Positions 6,159 through 13,758 of a stretch of DNA of 18,778 nt are shown here, piece by piece. The stretch comes from JAKEGK01 sp036507695 (GTDB taxonomy: Bacteria; Pseudomonadota; Gammaproteobacteria; SZUA-152). The stretch is taken from positions 1 to 18,778 of the forward strand of contig DATCIR010000173.1 of NCBI GenBank assembly GCA_036507695.1, read 5' to 3'. The notes beneath the pieces were generated by a model, which had not been told where the DNA came from, made no database searches, and saw only the letters and a program-made list of their open reading frames with translations. How positions within the stretch are numbered: position 1 is the stretch's first letter; each line of letters opens with the position of its first letter. The translations under genes were made by a program, and so were the position numbers.

Positions 6159-9100
6159 TTATCTTTTACTGGGTGGCAAGGTAAAACTGAATCTTGCCCC
6201 ATGTCCCGGTTCGGACTCCACCCATAACTTGCCTTCATGGGCTTCAATAATGGACCGGCTTATTGACAAACCCATGCCCATGCCCGCGCCGCTCTTGGTG
6301 GTCATAAATGGTTTAAATATTTCCCGCTGCGCCTGCTCATCCACGCCTGGGCCGGTATCCGACAGGGTAACTTGAACAATCTGCTCAGCGTTTACGCCGG
6401 TGCGTATGGTGATTTCCCGGACCTTGCTATTCGCCTGGTTGATCGCCTCAATGCTGTTTCTAACCAGATTTAAGATAACCTGTTCGATTTGTATCGGATC
6501 AACCCTAACCATTGGAATATTCTCAGTCAATTCCTGCTTTATATTAATATGGTATTGTCGTGTATCCGCCTTGATTAATTTAACCGATTCGTTGATCAGT
6601 TTATTGAGATTGACATATCGACTTTGCGGCGCCTGTTTACTTACCAATTGCCGCAGATGGCGGATAATTTCCGCGGCGCGCTGCGCCTGCTCACGGACAC
6701 CCTTGATCGCGCGCTGGAGATTCTCCCGTTGTTCAGCTCCGGCGGTTACCAATCTTGACGCGACATCCGAATAGGTCACGATCGCCGACAAGGGCTGATT
6801 CAACTCATGCGCCATACCCGTCGCCATCTCTCCCATAATGTTTAACCTGGCCATATGGGCGATTTCCGCCTGATGTTGCCGTGCTTGTTCTTCGGCTTGC
6901 CGGCGCTTGGTTATATCTTGATGGGAAATAACCACGCCTCGATAACTGTTGGTAAAAGGTGTTACATACATAACAAGCCAACGCTGTTCACCCTGGACAT
7001 GATAGATATATTCAAGGTAAAACGAATCACGCTTTCCTTCCAACACCTCTTCCACACCCACCACGGCCAACTTCACTTCTTCCAGGGTTGATTTACTGCC
7101 CGCACGGCAAATATCCAGGTAATCGTCCCCGATAGTGGAATGAATTAGTTTTGCATTGCTATTTTCCCGGGCGAAACGTCTCCATGCTTCATTGACGGAA
7201 ATGATAATCCCTTGCTGGTTAATCACCGCGATTTTGTCCGGAAGCGAGTCCAGGATAGATTGAATAAACCGTTCTCTTTCCCTAATGGTGGCTTCCGCTA
7301 GTTTGCGCTCCTCGATTTCAAACCTTAACTCTTTGTTGGCTATTTCCAGTTCGGCGGTACGTTCCTGCACGCGTTTTTCCAACTCGCCGTGCGCGTGGCG
7401 CAAATCATCTTCTGAATGCTTACGGACGGCGATATCCCGCATTACACCGGCCAGCTTTACGGCCTGGCCAAATTCATCGGTAATTACCTTCGCCGTGAAT
7501 GAAAATGGCTTTTCGCTCCCGTCTTTAACAACCAGTATTGTTTCAATATCGTTAATCGTGCCGTCACGATAAATCCGGGATAAGAGTTTTTCCCGGTCAC
7601 CCGGACGGGCATAGAAATCGCTCATCATCCGGCCCAATAATTCTTCTCTTGTATAACCGGTCTGCATTTTCACGGACGGGCTCACTTCCAGAATGGTGCC
7701 ATCGAGCGCAATTTCCGCGTAGACATCGAGTATGGAATTGAAGATTTGGCGGTATTTTGTTTCGCTTTGCCGAAGCGTGTGTTCCGCGTGCCGCCGCGAG
7801 GTGATATCCGTAAAGCTTGCGACGGAACCGGTAATCACTCCATGGCGAAAAACAGGATTGGAGCGATACTGCACTTCAAAGCCGCTGCCATCCGCACGCC
7901 ACAGAATTTCATCATCGACAAAAAAACTTTTACCTTGCCGGTAAGCTGCATATATTTTGCAGTCTTTATCGGGACAAGCGCTGCCATCGGGCCTCGTGTG
8001 GTGAATAATAGCGTGCATATTTTTTCCAACTAACCCGGAATCATCCTTGTACCCCAGCAAGCGCAGACCGGCGGAATTAATGAACGTACAATCGCCTTCC
8101 AGGTTTACGCCAAACACGCCTTCCCCCACGGATTCGAGCAACGAGCGCATGCGCGCTTCGCTGTCGGTTTTCTGCTGCACCGCCACTTTCATCTGTTTAT
8201 AAAAGATTTGCAGCATCACCAGCCCTATGGTCAGAACAATGGCCAGTAAGGTTAAAGTGAGTATTACCACCCGCGTGTTTCGAATGGATTGATACGCTTC
8301 TTCCACGTCCTGTTCGGTTGCAACACCCAATCCCAATTGATCATCCCAGAGCCATGCGCCCACCACCTGCACGCCACGGTAATCGCGGTAACCTTGCAGA
8401 TCGCTGGCGGACTCGCCGGCCAGCGCGCTGAGCGCCATTCGGGTGAAGGGATATTGCTGGCTGGAAGGACTTATTGTTGTACGGTTTTCAAGTTGCGCAC
8501 CGGGGTCTTGAATTTTGACATTGAGCAAGGCCAGTTGATTTTTTTCCAGCAGGCCGACATCACGCAATTGGTCAACATAACGGCTATTGCTGATCAACCG
8601 GCCTTGTTCATCAAACGCGTAGGATTCCCCGGTTTTACCAATCCGGCCCTGCTGTAAAAGACCCGTAAATTCCTCAACCGGGTTGATGCGAAAAGCCAAT
8701 ACCGCGATGATAGCTCCGGTTGCATTTCGGACCGGCGCCCCGACAAACATGGTAGGCATATTTTCACGTAATTTACCTTCGCTATCCATTAGCGATACCG
8801 TTGACCAATCCGGCATGCTAATCGCCGGTGATCCAGCAAAGGCCTTCTCATAAAACTTTTGATTGCGAATAAGCGAGTTGATTTCCCCTACGGCGTGCTC
8901 CTGGTTGGAGGCGAGATTTATATAATCCGGGCCCATGATGTAAAATCCTTCGTAGCCTTCACCAGTCCAGAGCGGCAATAAAAATTTACGAAATTGATGC
9001 TGGGCGGACGATGCCAGCAACGCTTCCCGGCTGCGCGGTAAATTAAATAATTCTTCGGTGAGCAGCCTTACTTCCGGCGTGTTCGCCCACACACTCACTT

Positions 9101-9287
9101 TGGATTGATGCACTCTCACCCACGACTTAACGGTCTGATGAGCCGTATCCAGCACCGCATTCAGCGACTGAGCCACATCCTGCCTGGCGGCGCTATGTAG
9201 CTTGTGCTGTATCGACCACGACGCCGCCGCTAAGAATAAAATAAACAGCGTAGCGCCAATAATCAGCAATTTGTAGGAAGCTTTCAT
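6159..9287 (-). CDS. Membrane sensor histidine kinase with Cache and three PAS domains
   Basis: A 1042-residue kinase. TM1 is at about 6-24; an extracytoplasmic region of about 310 residues resembles a dCache sensor (FYIMGPDYINLAS near 115, IGKTGESYAFDEQGRLI near 216); TM2 is at about 340-363. Three cytoplasmic PAS domains follow at about 375-497, 508-622 and 670-795, with a coiled coil at about 625-670. The HisKA box is at 818-880, with phosphoacceptor His827 in GMAHELNQPL, a form typical of FixL/DctB-like kinases. The ATPase domain has N944, DTGPG (977-981) and GMGMGLS (1002-1008). Domains are complete, so it should autophosphorylate and pass phosphate to the FixJ-type regulator downstream. 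PAS1 carries a CPDKDC pair (C438, C443). The ligand is unknown. No clear Shine-Dalgarno is seen. The DUF504 gene lies 144 bases upstream on the same strand. Confidence 0.93.
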   Translation of the reverse strand: MKASYKLLIIGATLFILFLAAASWSIQHKLHSAARQDVAQSLNAVLDTAHQTVKSWVRVHQSKVSVWANTPEVRLLTEELFNLPRSREALLASSAQHQFRKFLLPLWTGEGYEGFYIMGPDYINLASNQEHAVGEINSLIRNQKFYEKAFAGSPAISMPDWSTVSLMDSEGKLRENMPTMFVGAPVRNATGAIIAVLAFRINPVEEFTGLLQQGRIGKTGESYAFDEQGRLISNSRYVDQLRDVGLLEKNQLALLNVKIQDPGAQLENRTTISPSSQQYPFTRMALSALAGESASDLQGYRDYRGVQVVGAWLWDDQLGLGVATEQDVEEAYQSIRNTRVVILTLTLLAIVLTIGLVMLQIFYKQMKVAVQQKTDSEARMRSLLESVGEGVFGVNLEGDCTFINSAGLRLLGYKDDSGLVGKNMHAIIHHTRPDGSACPDKDCKIYAAYRQGKSFFVDDEILWRADGSGFEVQYRSNPVFRHGVITGSVASFTDITSRRHAEHTLRQSETKYRQIFNSILDVYAEIALDGTILEVSPSVKMQTGYTREELLGRMMSDFYARPGDREKLLSRIYRDGTINDIETILVVKDGSEKPFSFTAKVITDEFGQAVKLAGVMRDIAVRKHSEDDLRHAHGELEKRVQERTAELEIANKELRFEIEERKLAEATIRERERFIQSILDSLPDKIAVINQQGIIISVNEAWRRFARENSNAKLIHSTIGDDYLDICRAGSKSTLEEVKLAVVGVEEVLEGKRDSFYLEYIYHVQGEQRWLVMYVTPFTNSYRGVVISHQDITKRRQAEEQARQHQAEIAHMARLNIMGEMATGMAHELNQPLSAIVTYSDVASRLVTAGAEQRENLQRAIKGVREQAQRAAEIIRHLRQLVSKQAPQSRYVNLNKLINESVKLIKADTRQYHINIKQELTENIPMVRVDPIQIEQVILNLVRNSIEAINQANSKVREITIRTGVNAEQIVQVTLSDTGPGVDEQAQREIFKPFMTTKSGAGMGMGLSISRSIIEAHEGKLWVESEPGHGARFSFTLPPSKR

Positions 9288-9431
9288 CAGGATTAATTAA
9301 AATTCAATTTATTACCTTAATCATATATTAGTTGTCATTTACAACCCGGCGCTTGATTCTGAACAATAACCTGGAATTTATTCCCATGCTTTCCGGATAA
9401 GCAATCCCAGCATAACGGCAATATTGCTTCA

Positions 9432-9683
9432 TTAATCCCGGCGCCAGATTAAACGTCCGTTCTGATGGATTTCCCTGACGCGATGGTAAGGAATTGACCG
9501 TAACTCTCCCTCGGCATCAACAATTTCAAACAGAAAATGATGGTCTTCGGGAAAACGGATTTCCTTGAAAGCAACCTTGATCAGCTGATTCTCGACACGA
9601 TCGTAGAAGCCGATTACAAACGCATCCGTCGCCAGCCGCTGATCCCAGCGGATTTTATTCAGAATTTCTTGCGCCGTTTGCAT
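9432..9683 (-). CDS. DUF504 family protein
   Basis: An 83-residue protein. The closing segment IPYHRVREIHQNGRLIWRR is the hallmark of DUF504, a small family found in bacteria and archaea and sometimes linked to RNA metabolism; its biochemical role is unsettled. The N-terminal half (AQEILNKIRWDQR, then FVIGFYDRVENQ and IRFPEDHHFLFEIVDAEG) fits the expected strands. Length equals the family norm, so the gene is complete. It has no membrane segment. It is upstream of the sensor kinase on the same strand, with a 144-bp gap, and divergent from the metal operon. Confidence 0.9.
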   Translation of the reverse strand: MQTAQEILNKIRWDQRLATDAFVIGFYDRVENQLIKVAFKEIRFPEDHHFLFEIVDAEGELRSIPYHRVREIHQNGRLIWRRD

Positions 9684-10015
9684 ACCCAGGTTTGAAGGGG
9701 ATTTAGTCAGTTATCGCAATATGACAATTATAGCAAGTTGCCAGCCTGGAACCTGGCTCACGAATTCAATATCACATTCTTGCGATCCGTTTTAAGCGGT
9801 CACTAGCCGCAATATTACGGTCTAGCCGAACCAGAATTGCCGATTATAGAGGTGCCCCGGCGCGGAGTGACGAGCCGGATCCTGCGGTGGGTCAGCCCAT
9901 TTTTCTTGCGGAATTCTGGAAAAGCTATTAGACTTTATGGCGCTATATTGCTGATGTTAGCTTCTACAGTTCCCGGCGAACCTATTATTAGAAATTCATG
10001 CTGTTAGAAATCCAC
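9684..10015. other. Divergent promoter region between DUF504 and the metal operon
   Basis: About 330 bases with no supported gene. It must hold the promoter of the minus-strand DUF504 gene and probably that of the plus-strand metal operon. An imperfect palindrome lies around 9743-9758 (AGCCTGG/CCTGGCT with mismatches). I searched by eye for a Zur-type palindrome with GTTAT/ATAAC half-sites and found only a poor match near 9711-9726. A short TGGG/CCCA hairpin followed by T at 9888-9904 is too weak to call. Confidence 0.45.
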
Positions 10016-10309
10016 ATGAACTCATCGCAGCGCTATTGCTACAAACCCCATAAAGCAATCATTTTTGCCTTAGGCTTTTTGCTCGCGCAAAGCGTAGCCG
10101 TGTTCGCGGAATTTGAACACCCGCTGCATAAAGCGGACAGCACTTGTAATGTTTGTCTTGCAGCTGATCATTTATTCAACGGACTGCTTGGGGCCAATCA
10201 GATAACTCTTCCATTTTTTCATCACGCCTTCGCAGACCATTTTCATGTTTATCCAATTGTCTCCTCCAGCACCGCTAGCTATAACATTCGCGCGCCGCCT
10301 CTTCTCTAA
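10016..10309 (+). CDS. Small exported His/Cys-rich protein, DUF2946-like
   Basis: A 97-residue protein from the ATG at 10016; a longer form starts at 9998 and adds six residues. It has a basic N-terminus (KPHK), a hydrophobic segment (AIIFALGFLLAQSVAVFA) and a likely signal cleavage after VFA at residue 31. The mature part opens with EFEHPLHKADSTCNVCLAADH: a CxxC pair (C44, C47) among three His (H35, H38, H52), and more His follow (FFHHAFADHFH). This composition suggests metal binding and resembles the small DUF2946-like proteins found near metal-uptake genes, though I am unsure of the exact family. It leads the operon with the outer-membrane barrel, ZnuA-like and ZnuB-like genes. No strong ribosome site fixes the start. 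Confidence 0.65.
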   Translation: MNSSQRYCYKPHKAIIFALGFLLAQSVAVFAEFEHPLHKADSTCNVCLAADHLFNGLLGANQITLPFFHHAFADHFHVYPIVSSSTASYNIRAPPLL

Positions 10310-10409
10310 AACCATGCTCGTCAATTGACGTTGACTTTTTATTACCCGGTACTTCGCTATCGCGCACATAGCAGCGCGGTAAACGGCACCGTGTATAACA
10401 AACTTGGTT

Positions 10410-10422
10410 AGGAGAGGCTCCT
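10410..10422 (+). promoter_or_regulatory. Shine-Dalgarno inside a small inverted repeat before the OMP start
   Basis: AGGAG (10410-10414) is the ribosome binding site of the outer-membrane barrel gene, and CTCCT (10418-10422) is its exact inverse directly before the ATG, with only AGG between. The hairpin would hide the ribosome site. A 3-base loop and 5-bp stem are marginal, so control by this fold is only a possibility. Confidence 0.4.
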
Positions 10423-11661
10423 ATGAAAACGCATTCCCTCGTTATGCTGACAACGGCATTACTGGCCAGTGAGATATCTTACGCACAAAGCTCCGGACGT
10501 ATCAGCGGCAGTGAATTCAATCCGGCGCTCAGCCTGGTGCTTGAAGGCCGCTATGCGGATTATAACGAAGATTTCGAGTTACCCGGGTTTCAACTGGGTG
10601 GCGAAGCCGGCATTTATGAAAAAGGCTTTTCAATCGGTCACAACGAACTGACGTTGAGCGCCAATGTGGATGACAAATTTTATGGCCTGTTTAATCTGGC
10701 AATCGCGAGCGAAGCGGGCGAAACCGTTACTGAACTGGAGGAGGCGTATATCGAAACACTGGGCCTGGGCAAAGGATTAACCGTCAAAGGCGGGCAATTT
10801 TATTCCGGTCTGGGTTATCTCAACACGATACACGACCATGCTCATGATTTCGCGGATGTGCCGCTGGTTTATGCGGCGATGTTCGGCAATCATTTGCTCG
10901 AAAAAGGCATCCAACTGCGCTGGCTGGCGCCAACTGACTTTTTCCTGGAGTTTGGCGCCGAACTCACCTCCGGCGCCGAATTTCCCGGCGGGGAAAACGA
11001 AGACAACAATACGGGCCGTACCTTGTTTGTGAAAACCGGCGGTGATTTTTCGGTGAGCTCCAGCTGGCAAGCCGGCCTTTCCTATTACACCGCGGAATTT
11101 GACCTTCGTGAAGGCGGCGGCCACGCGCACGGCGGCGCTACGGCCGACACCGACCAGGAAATCCTGGATGGTAAAACCTCCATATCCGGAATTGATTTTG
11201 TTTACAAATGGGCGCCCAATGGCAACCCCGCCCAGCGCAATCTGAAAATCCAGTTTGAATATTTTCTGCGGGATGAAGAGGGTCAACTGGAGTACACCGA
11301 CAACATCAATAGTCTTACCGGATCCGCGGACTATGACGGTGACCAGTCGGGCTTTTATATCCAGGGGGTTTATCAATGGATGCCGCATTGGCGTGCCGGC
11401 CTGCGGTATGATCATTTGAGTTCAGACAACCAATTATCAAATGCAGTGGGCGGCTTTACCAATGATGAACTCGGTGAAGCAACCGAACTGGTAACCGGCC
11501 ACACGCCCAAGCGCACCAGCCTCATGATCGACTACTCCCCCAGCGAGTTCAGCCGGTTCCGGATTCAATATATGAAGGACGATTCCGGCGAGGTTTCCGA
11601 TGACCGTATCTATCTGCAATTTATCGCCAGCCTGGGTTCTCATGGCGCTCACAAATTTTAG
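10423..11661 (+). CDS. Outer-membrane beta-barrel protein, probable zinc/metal porin
   Basis: A 412-residue protein with a signal peptide (MKTHSLVMLTTALLASEISYA, cut near residue 21) and a C-terminal Phe, both usual for outer-membrane barrels. Alternating strands run throughout, for example LSLVLEGRYADY and FYIQGVYQWMPHWRAGLRYD. There is no TonB box or plug domain, so it is not a TonB-dependent receptor; it looks like a medium-size porin-like barrel. Two His clusters (TIHDHAHDFADV and GGGHAHGG), probably in loops, hint at metal capture at the surface. It lies 113 bases after the small His/Cys protein and 15 bases before the ZnuA-like gene, which supports a role in passing metal into the periplasm. 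The ATG has an AGGAG site partly inside an inverted repeat. Confidence 0.85.
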   Translation: MKTHSLVMLTTALLASEISYAQSSGRISGSEFNPALSLVLEGRYADYNEDFELPGFQLGGEAGIYEKGFSIGHNELTLSANVDDKFYGLFNLAIASEAGETVTELEEAYIETLGLGKGLTVKGGQFYSGLGYLNTIHDHAHDFADVPLVYAAMFGNHLLEKGIQLRWLAPTDFFLEFGAELTSGAEFPGGENEDNNTGRTLFVKTGGDFSVSSSWQAGLSYYTAEFDLREGGGHAHGGATADTDQEILDGKTSISGIDFVYKWAPNGNPAQRNLKIQFEYFLRDEEGQLEYTDNINSLTGSADYDGDQSGFYIQGVYQWMPHWRAGLRYDHLSSDNQLSNAVGGFTNDELGEATELVTGHTPKRTSLMIDYSPSEFSRFRIQYMKDDSGEVSDDRIYLQFIASLGSHGAHKF

Positions 11662-11676
11662 CTTAGGGAGTCCGTC

Positions 11677-12588
11677 ATGAAGAAATTAGGCAACTTGCTA
11701 GTCGTTATACTCGCGCTTGGCTTTTTCAATGCAGCGCAGGCGGGCCTCGGTATTTTTGCCTGCGAACCGGAATGGGGCTCATTGGCCAATGAATTGGCTG
11801 GCGGCAAAGTGGATGTTTATACGGCGACTACCGCATTCCAGGATCCCCACCGTATCGAAGCGCGGCCATCCTTAATCGCCAAAATGCGCCATGCTGATCT
11901 GGTGATATGTTCCGGCGCGGATTTGGAAGTGGGTTGGTTACCGTTACTCATTCGCTCTTCCGCCAACAGCAAAGTGCAAATCGGCCAACCGGGATACTTT
12001 GAAGCCGCCATGCAGGTTGAACGATTGGGTGTATTGGAAAAAGTGGACCGTGCAATGGGTGACGTGCATGGCAAAGGCAACCCCCATGTGCACCTGGACC
12101 CCCGGCGTGTCGCGGCCATCGCGAAATCACTCACCCAACGTTTGATCGAACTCGATCCCGCCAACGCCTCCGTTTATCAGCAACAGGGTGAAAAGTTCCA
12201 AACGCGCTGGCAAAGCGCCATGGCGCAGTGGCGGACAAAAGCGGCGCCACTCAAAGGCCAACGCATCGTCGTGCACCATAAAGACTGGGTTTACCTGTTT
12301 GACTGGCTGGGTATTGAAGAAGCGGCGTCCCTGGAACCCAAACCCGGTGTTTCACCCAGCACCAGTCATCTTGCCGATATTGTGTCGGGTTTAAAATCCA
12401 ATCCCGCAACGCTGATTATTTACTCCAACTATCAGGATGACAAAGCGGCCAGATGGTTGAGTGCGCGCACCAATATTCAAGCGGTTCAGTTGCCGTTTAC
12501 CGTGGGCGCTCACGATCAAGCCAGGGACCTGTTTTCACTTATGGACGAGTTGCTGGACGCTCTGCTTATAGGTATTCAGCAAAAATGA
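11677..12588 (+). CDS. ZnuA-like metal ABC transporter substrate-binding protein
   Basis: A 303-residue periplasmic protein with a signal peptide ending AAQA at residue 22. It fits the cluster A-I metal-binding proteins (ZnuA/AdcA/MntC group). Likely ligands are His58 in QDPHRIEARPS, His137 in NPHVHLDP and His201 in VVHHKDWVYLF. The usual fourth acidic ligand near the C-terminal lobe is not clear: that segment reads IIYSNYQDDKAARWL. The His-rich loop of classical ZnuA is almost absent (only HGKGNPHVH), while His139 stands where Trp/Phe is common. Zinc is the likely cargo, with manganese or another divalent metal not excluded. A Shine-Dalgarno (AGGGAG) precedes the start. Its stop overlaps the permease start as ATGA, so the two are translationally coupled. 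Confidence 0.9.
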   Translation: MKKLGNLLVVILALGFFNAAQAGLGIFACEPEWGSLANELAGGKVDVYTATTAFQDPHRIEARPSLIAKMRHADLVICSGADLEVGWLPLLIRSSANSKVQIGQPGYFEAAMQVERLGVLEKVDRAMGDVHGKGNPHVHLDPRRVAAIAKSLTQRLIELDPANASVYQQQGEKFQTRWQSAMAQWRTKAAPLKGQRIVVHHKDWVYLFDWLGIEEAASLEPKPGVSPSTSHLADIVSGLKSNPATLIIYSNYQDDKAARWLSARTNIQAVQLPFTVGAHDQARDLFSLMDELLDALLIGIQQK

Positions 12589-13340
12589 ACGCATTGGAAC
12601 TTGGTATTCTGTTGCCCGCCCTGCTGGCGGGAAGCCTGGTGCTGTTGACCCACGTACCCCTCGGCCAGGAAGTGCTGCGCCGTGGAATTATTTTCATTGA
12701 TCTGGCAATCGCCCAGGTCGCGGGCCTTGGCGTAATCGCGGCACACAGCTTTGGTTGGCAAGCCCATGGCTGGGAGGTCCAACTGGTTGCCATTAGTACG
12801 GCATTGGCGGGCGCCTTCTTTTTATATTGGTGTGAAAAGCGCTGGGCGGATATTGAAGAAGCCATTATCGGTGTGTTGTTTATCCTGGCGGCTACCGCCG
12901 GCATCCTGTTACTCGCCAACAATTCCCAAGCGGGTGAACATCTCAAAGAACTGCTCGTAGGGCAAATATTATGGGTTACCTACGAATCGTTAATCCCCGT
13001 CGCCATCGTTTACGCGCTGATACTTGCCGCGTGGTTCATGTTTCGCAAGCGCTTCGGCAGCCTGGGATTCTATGCCTTGTTTGCAATTACCGTCACCTTG
13101 TCGGTTCAACTGGTAGGAATTTATCTGGTGTTCGCCAGCCTGATCATTCCCGCGTTAGCCACCCGAAAGGCAACACACTATCGTCTAGGTATCAGCTACG
13201 CGATAGGGCTCGCGGGTTATACCCTTGGCTTGGTTGCTTCCGCCATTCTTGATCTGCCCACGGGCGCGGTGATCGTTTGGTCGTTGACCGCTGTCGCCTT
13301 CCCGGTGGCAGGCTTGATTTCCGTGATGAATAAAACCTAA
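12585..13340 (+). CDS. ZnuB-like metal ABC transporter permease
   Basis: A 251-residue integral membrane protein of the ABC-3 (ZnuB/MntB) family with about seven or eight hydrophobic segments. Family features include the early RRGIIFIDLAIAQVAGLG segment, EEAIIGVLFILAATAGILLL, the ELLVGQILWVT motif near the middle and VGIYLVFASLIIPALATRK near the end. The start is the ATG at 12585, which overlaps the ZnuA-like stop (ATGA); an open frame reaching back to 12453 only overlaps the upstream gene and is not used. It moves metal across the inner membrane and needs an ATPase subunit. No ATPase gene follows: the next 418 bases are non-coding and a sensor kinase comes after. It probably borrows a ZnuC encoded elsewhere. 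Confidence 0.92.
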   Translation: MNALELGILLPALLAGSLVLLTHVPLGQEVLRRGIIFIDLAIAQVAGLGVIAAHSFGWQAHGWEVQLVAISTALAGAFFLYWCEKRWADIEEAIIGVLFILAATAGILLLANNSQAGEHLKELLVGQILWVTYESLIPVAIVYALILAAWFMFRKRFGSLGFYALFAITVTLSVQLVGIYLVFASLIIPALATRKATHYRLGISYAIGLAGYTLGLVASAILDLPTGAVIVWSLTAVAFPVAGLISVMNKT

Positions 13341-13758
13341 AAGAAATAGTACACCATTCCTTTGCCCGGCATTTTTGTCCCTGACAACCATTAAGCGCGG
13401 CTTTTCCGAACACAAATCTTGCGGTTCCACGATCAAGCCAGGTTCGTCGGGCGTGCAAAGCTACTTGAATTGACCATTTAACAGCATTTATTGATTTTCT
13501 TTGGAAAATTGACGCAAGTGGGTCATCAGCACGATTGATACGGCATTAATAAAAGCGAAATTGTTGTTGCGATTAGGGACTGTTACGACCAAAATAAATA
13601 AACAGCTTAACGTAGAATCCCCGTGTAGCACGGCGGTTTCATGGTGGCTTGTGACACTGCGTCTAATATGTATCTGTAAGCACGTGATTTCCGCGCTGAA
13701 CGTTCATTGAAACATTTTGCCTTGTTGATCCTCCACCTGAGTTTTTGCCTGATCGGAT
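13341..13758. other. Intergenic region, 418 bp, no gene seen
   Basis: This stretch lies between the ZnuB-like permease and the six-PAS kinase, both on the plus strand. No reading frame is convincing, and in particular no Walker A (GxxGxGK) motif of an ABC ATPase is encoded. A 6-bp hairpin ATTTTC/GAAAAT (13494-13509) lacks a T-run. The kinase promoter should be in the right half, but I cannot pick a clear -35/-10 pair. Confidence 0.5.

Noticed and set aside
9711..9726. Possible Zur box before the metal operon
   Set aside because: GTTAT and ATGAC are only loosely inverted and the spacing does not fit a Zur palindrome. I cannot support it by eye.
9888..9904. TGGG/CCCA hairpin followed by T bases
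   Set aside because: A 4-bp stem is too short for a terminator, and no plus-strand gene ends just upstream.
10356..10372. GCTAT/ATAGC hairpin between the small protein and the outer-membrane barrel
   Set aside because: A 5-bp stem with a 7-base loop is expected by chance in this much sequence.
10777..11415. Long minus-strand open frame of 212 codons within the barrel gene
   Set aside because: It is antisense to a well-supported gene with signal peptide and terminal Phe, and has no ribosome site or recognisable domain.
12453..12584. N-terminal extension of the ZnuB-like permease
   Set aside because: It lies entirely within the ZnuA-like gene in another frame and lacks membrane-protein character. 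The ATGA overlap at 12585 is the natural start.
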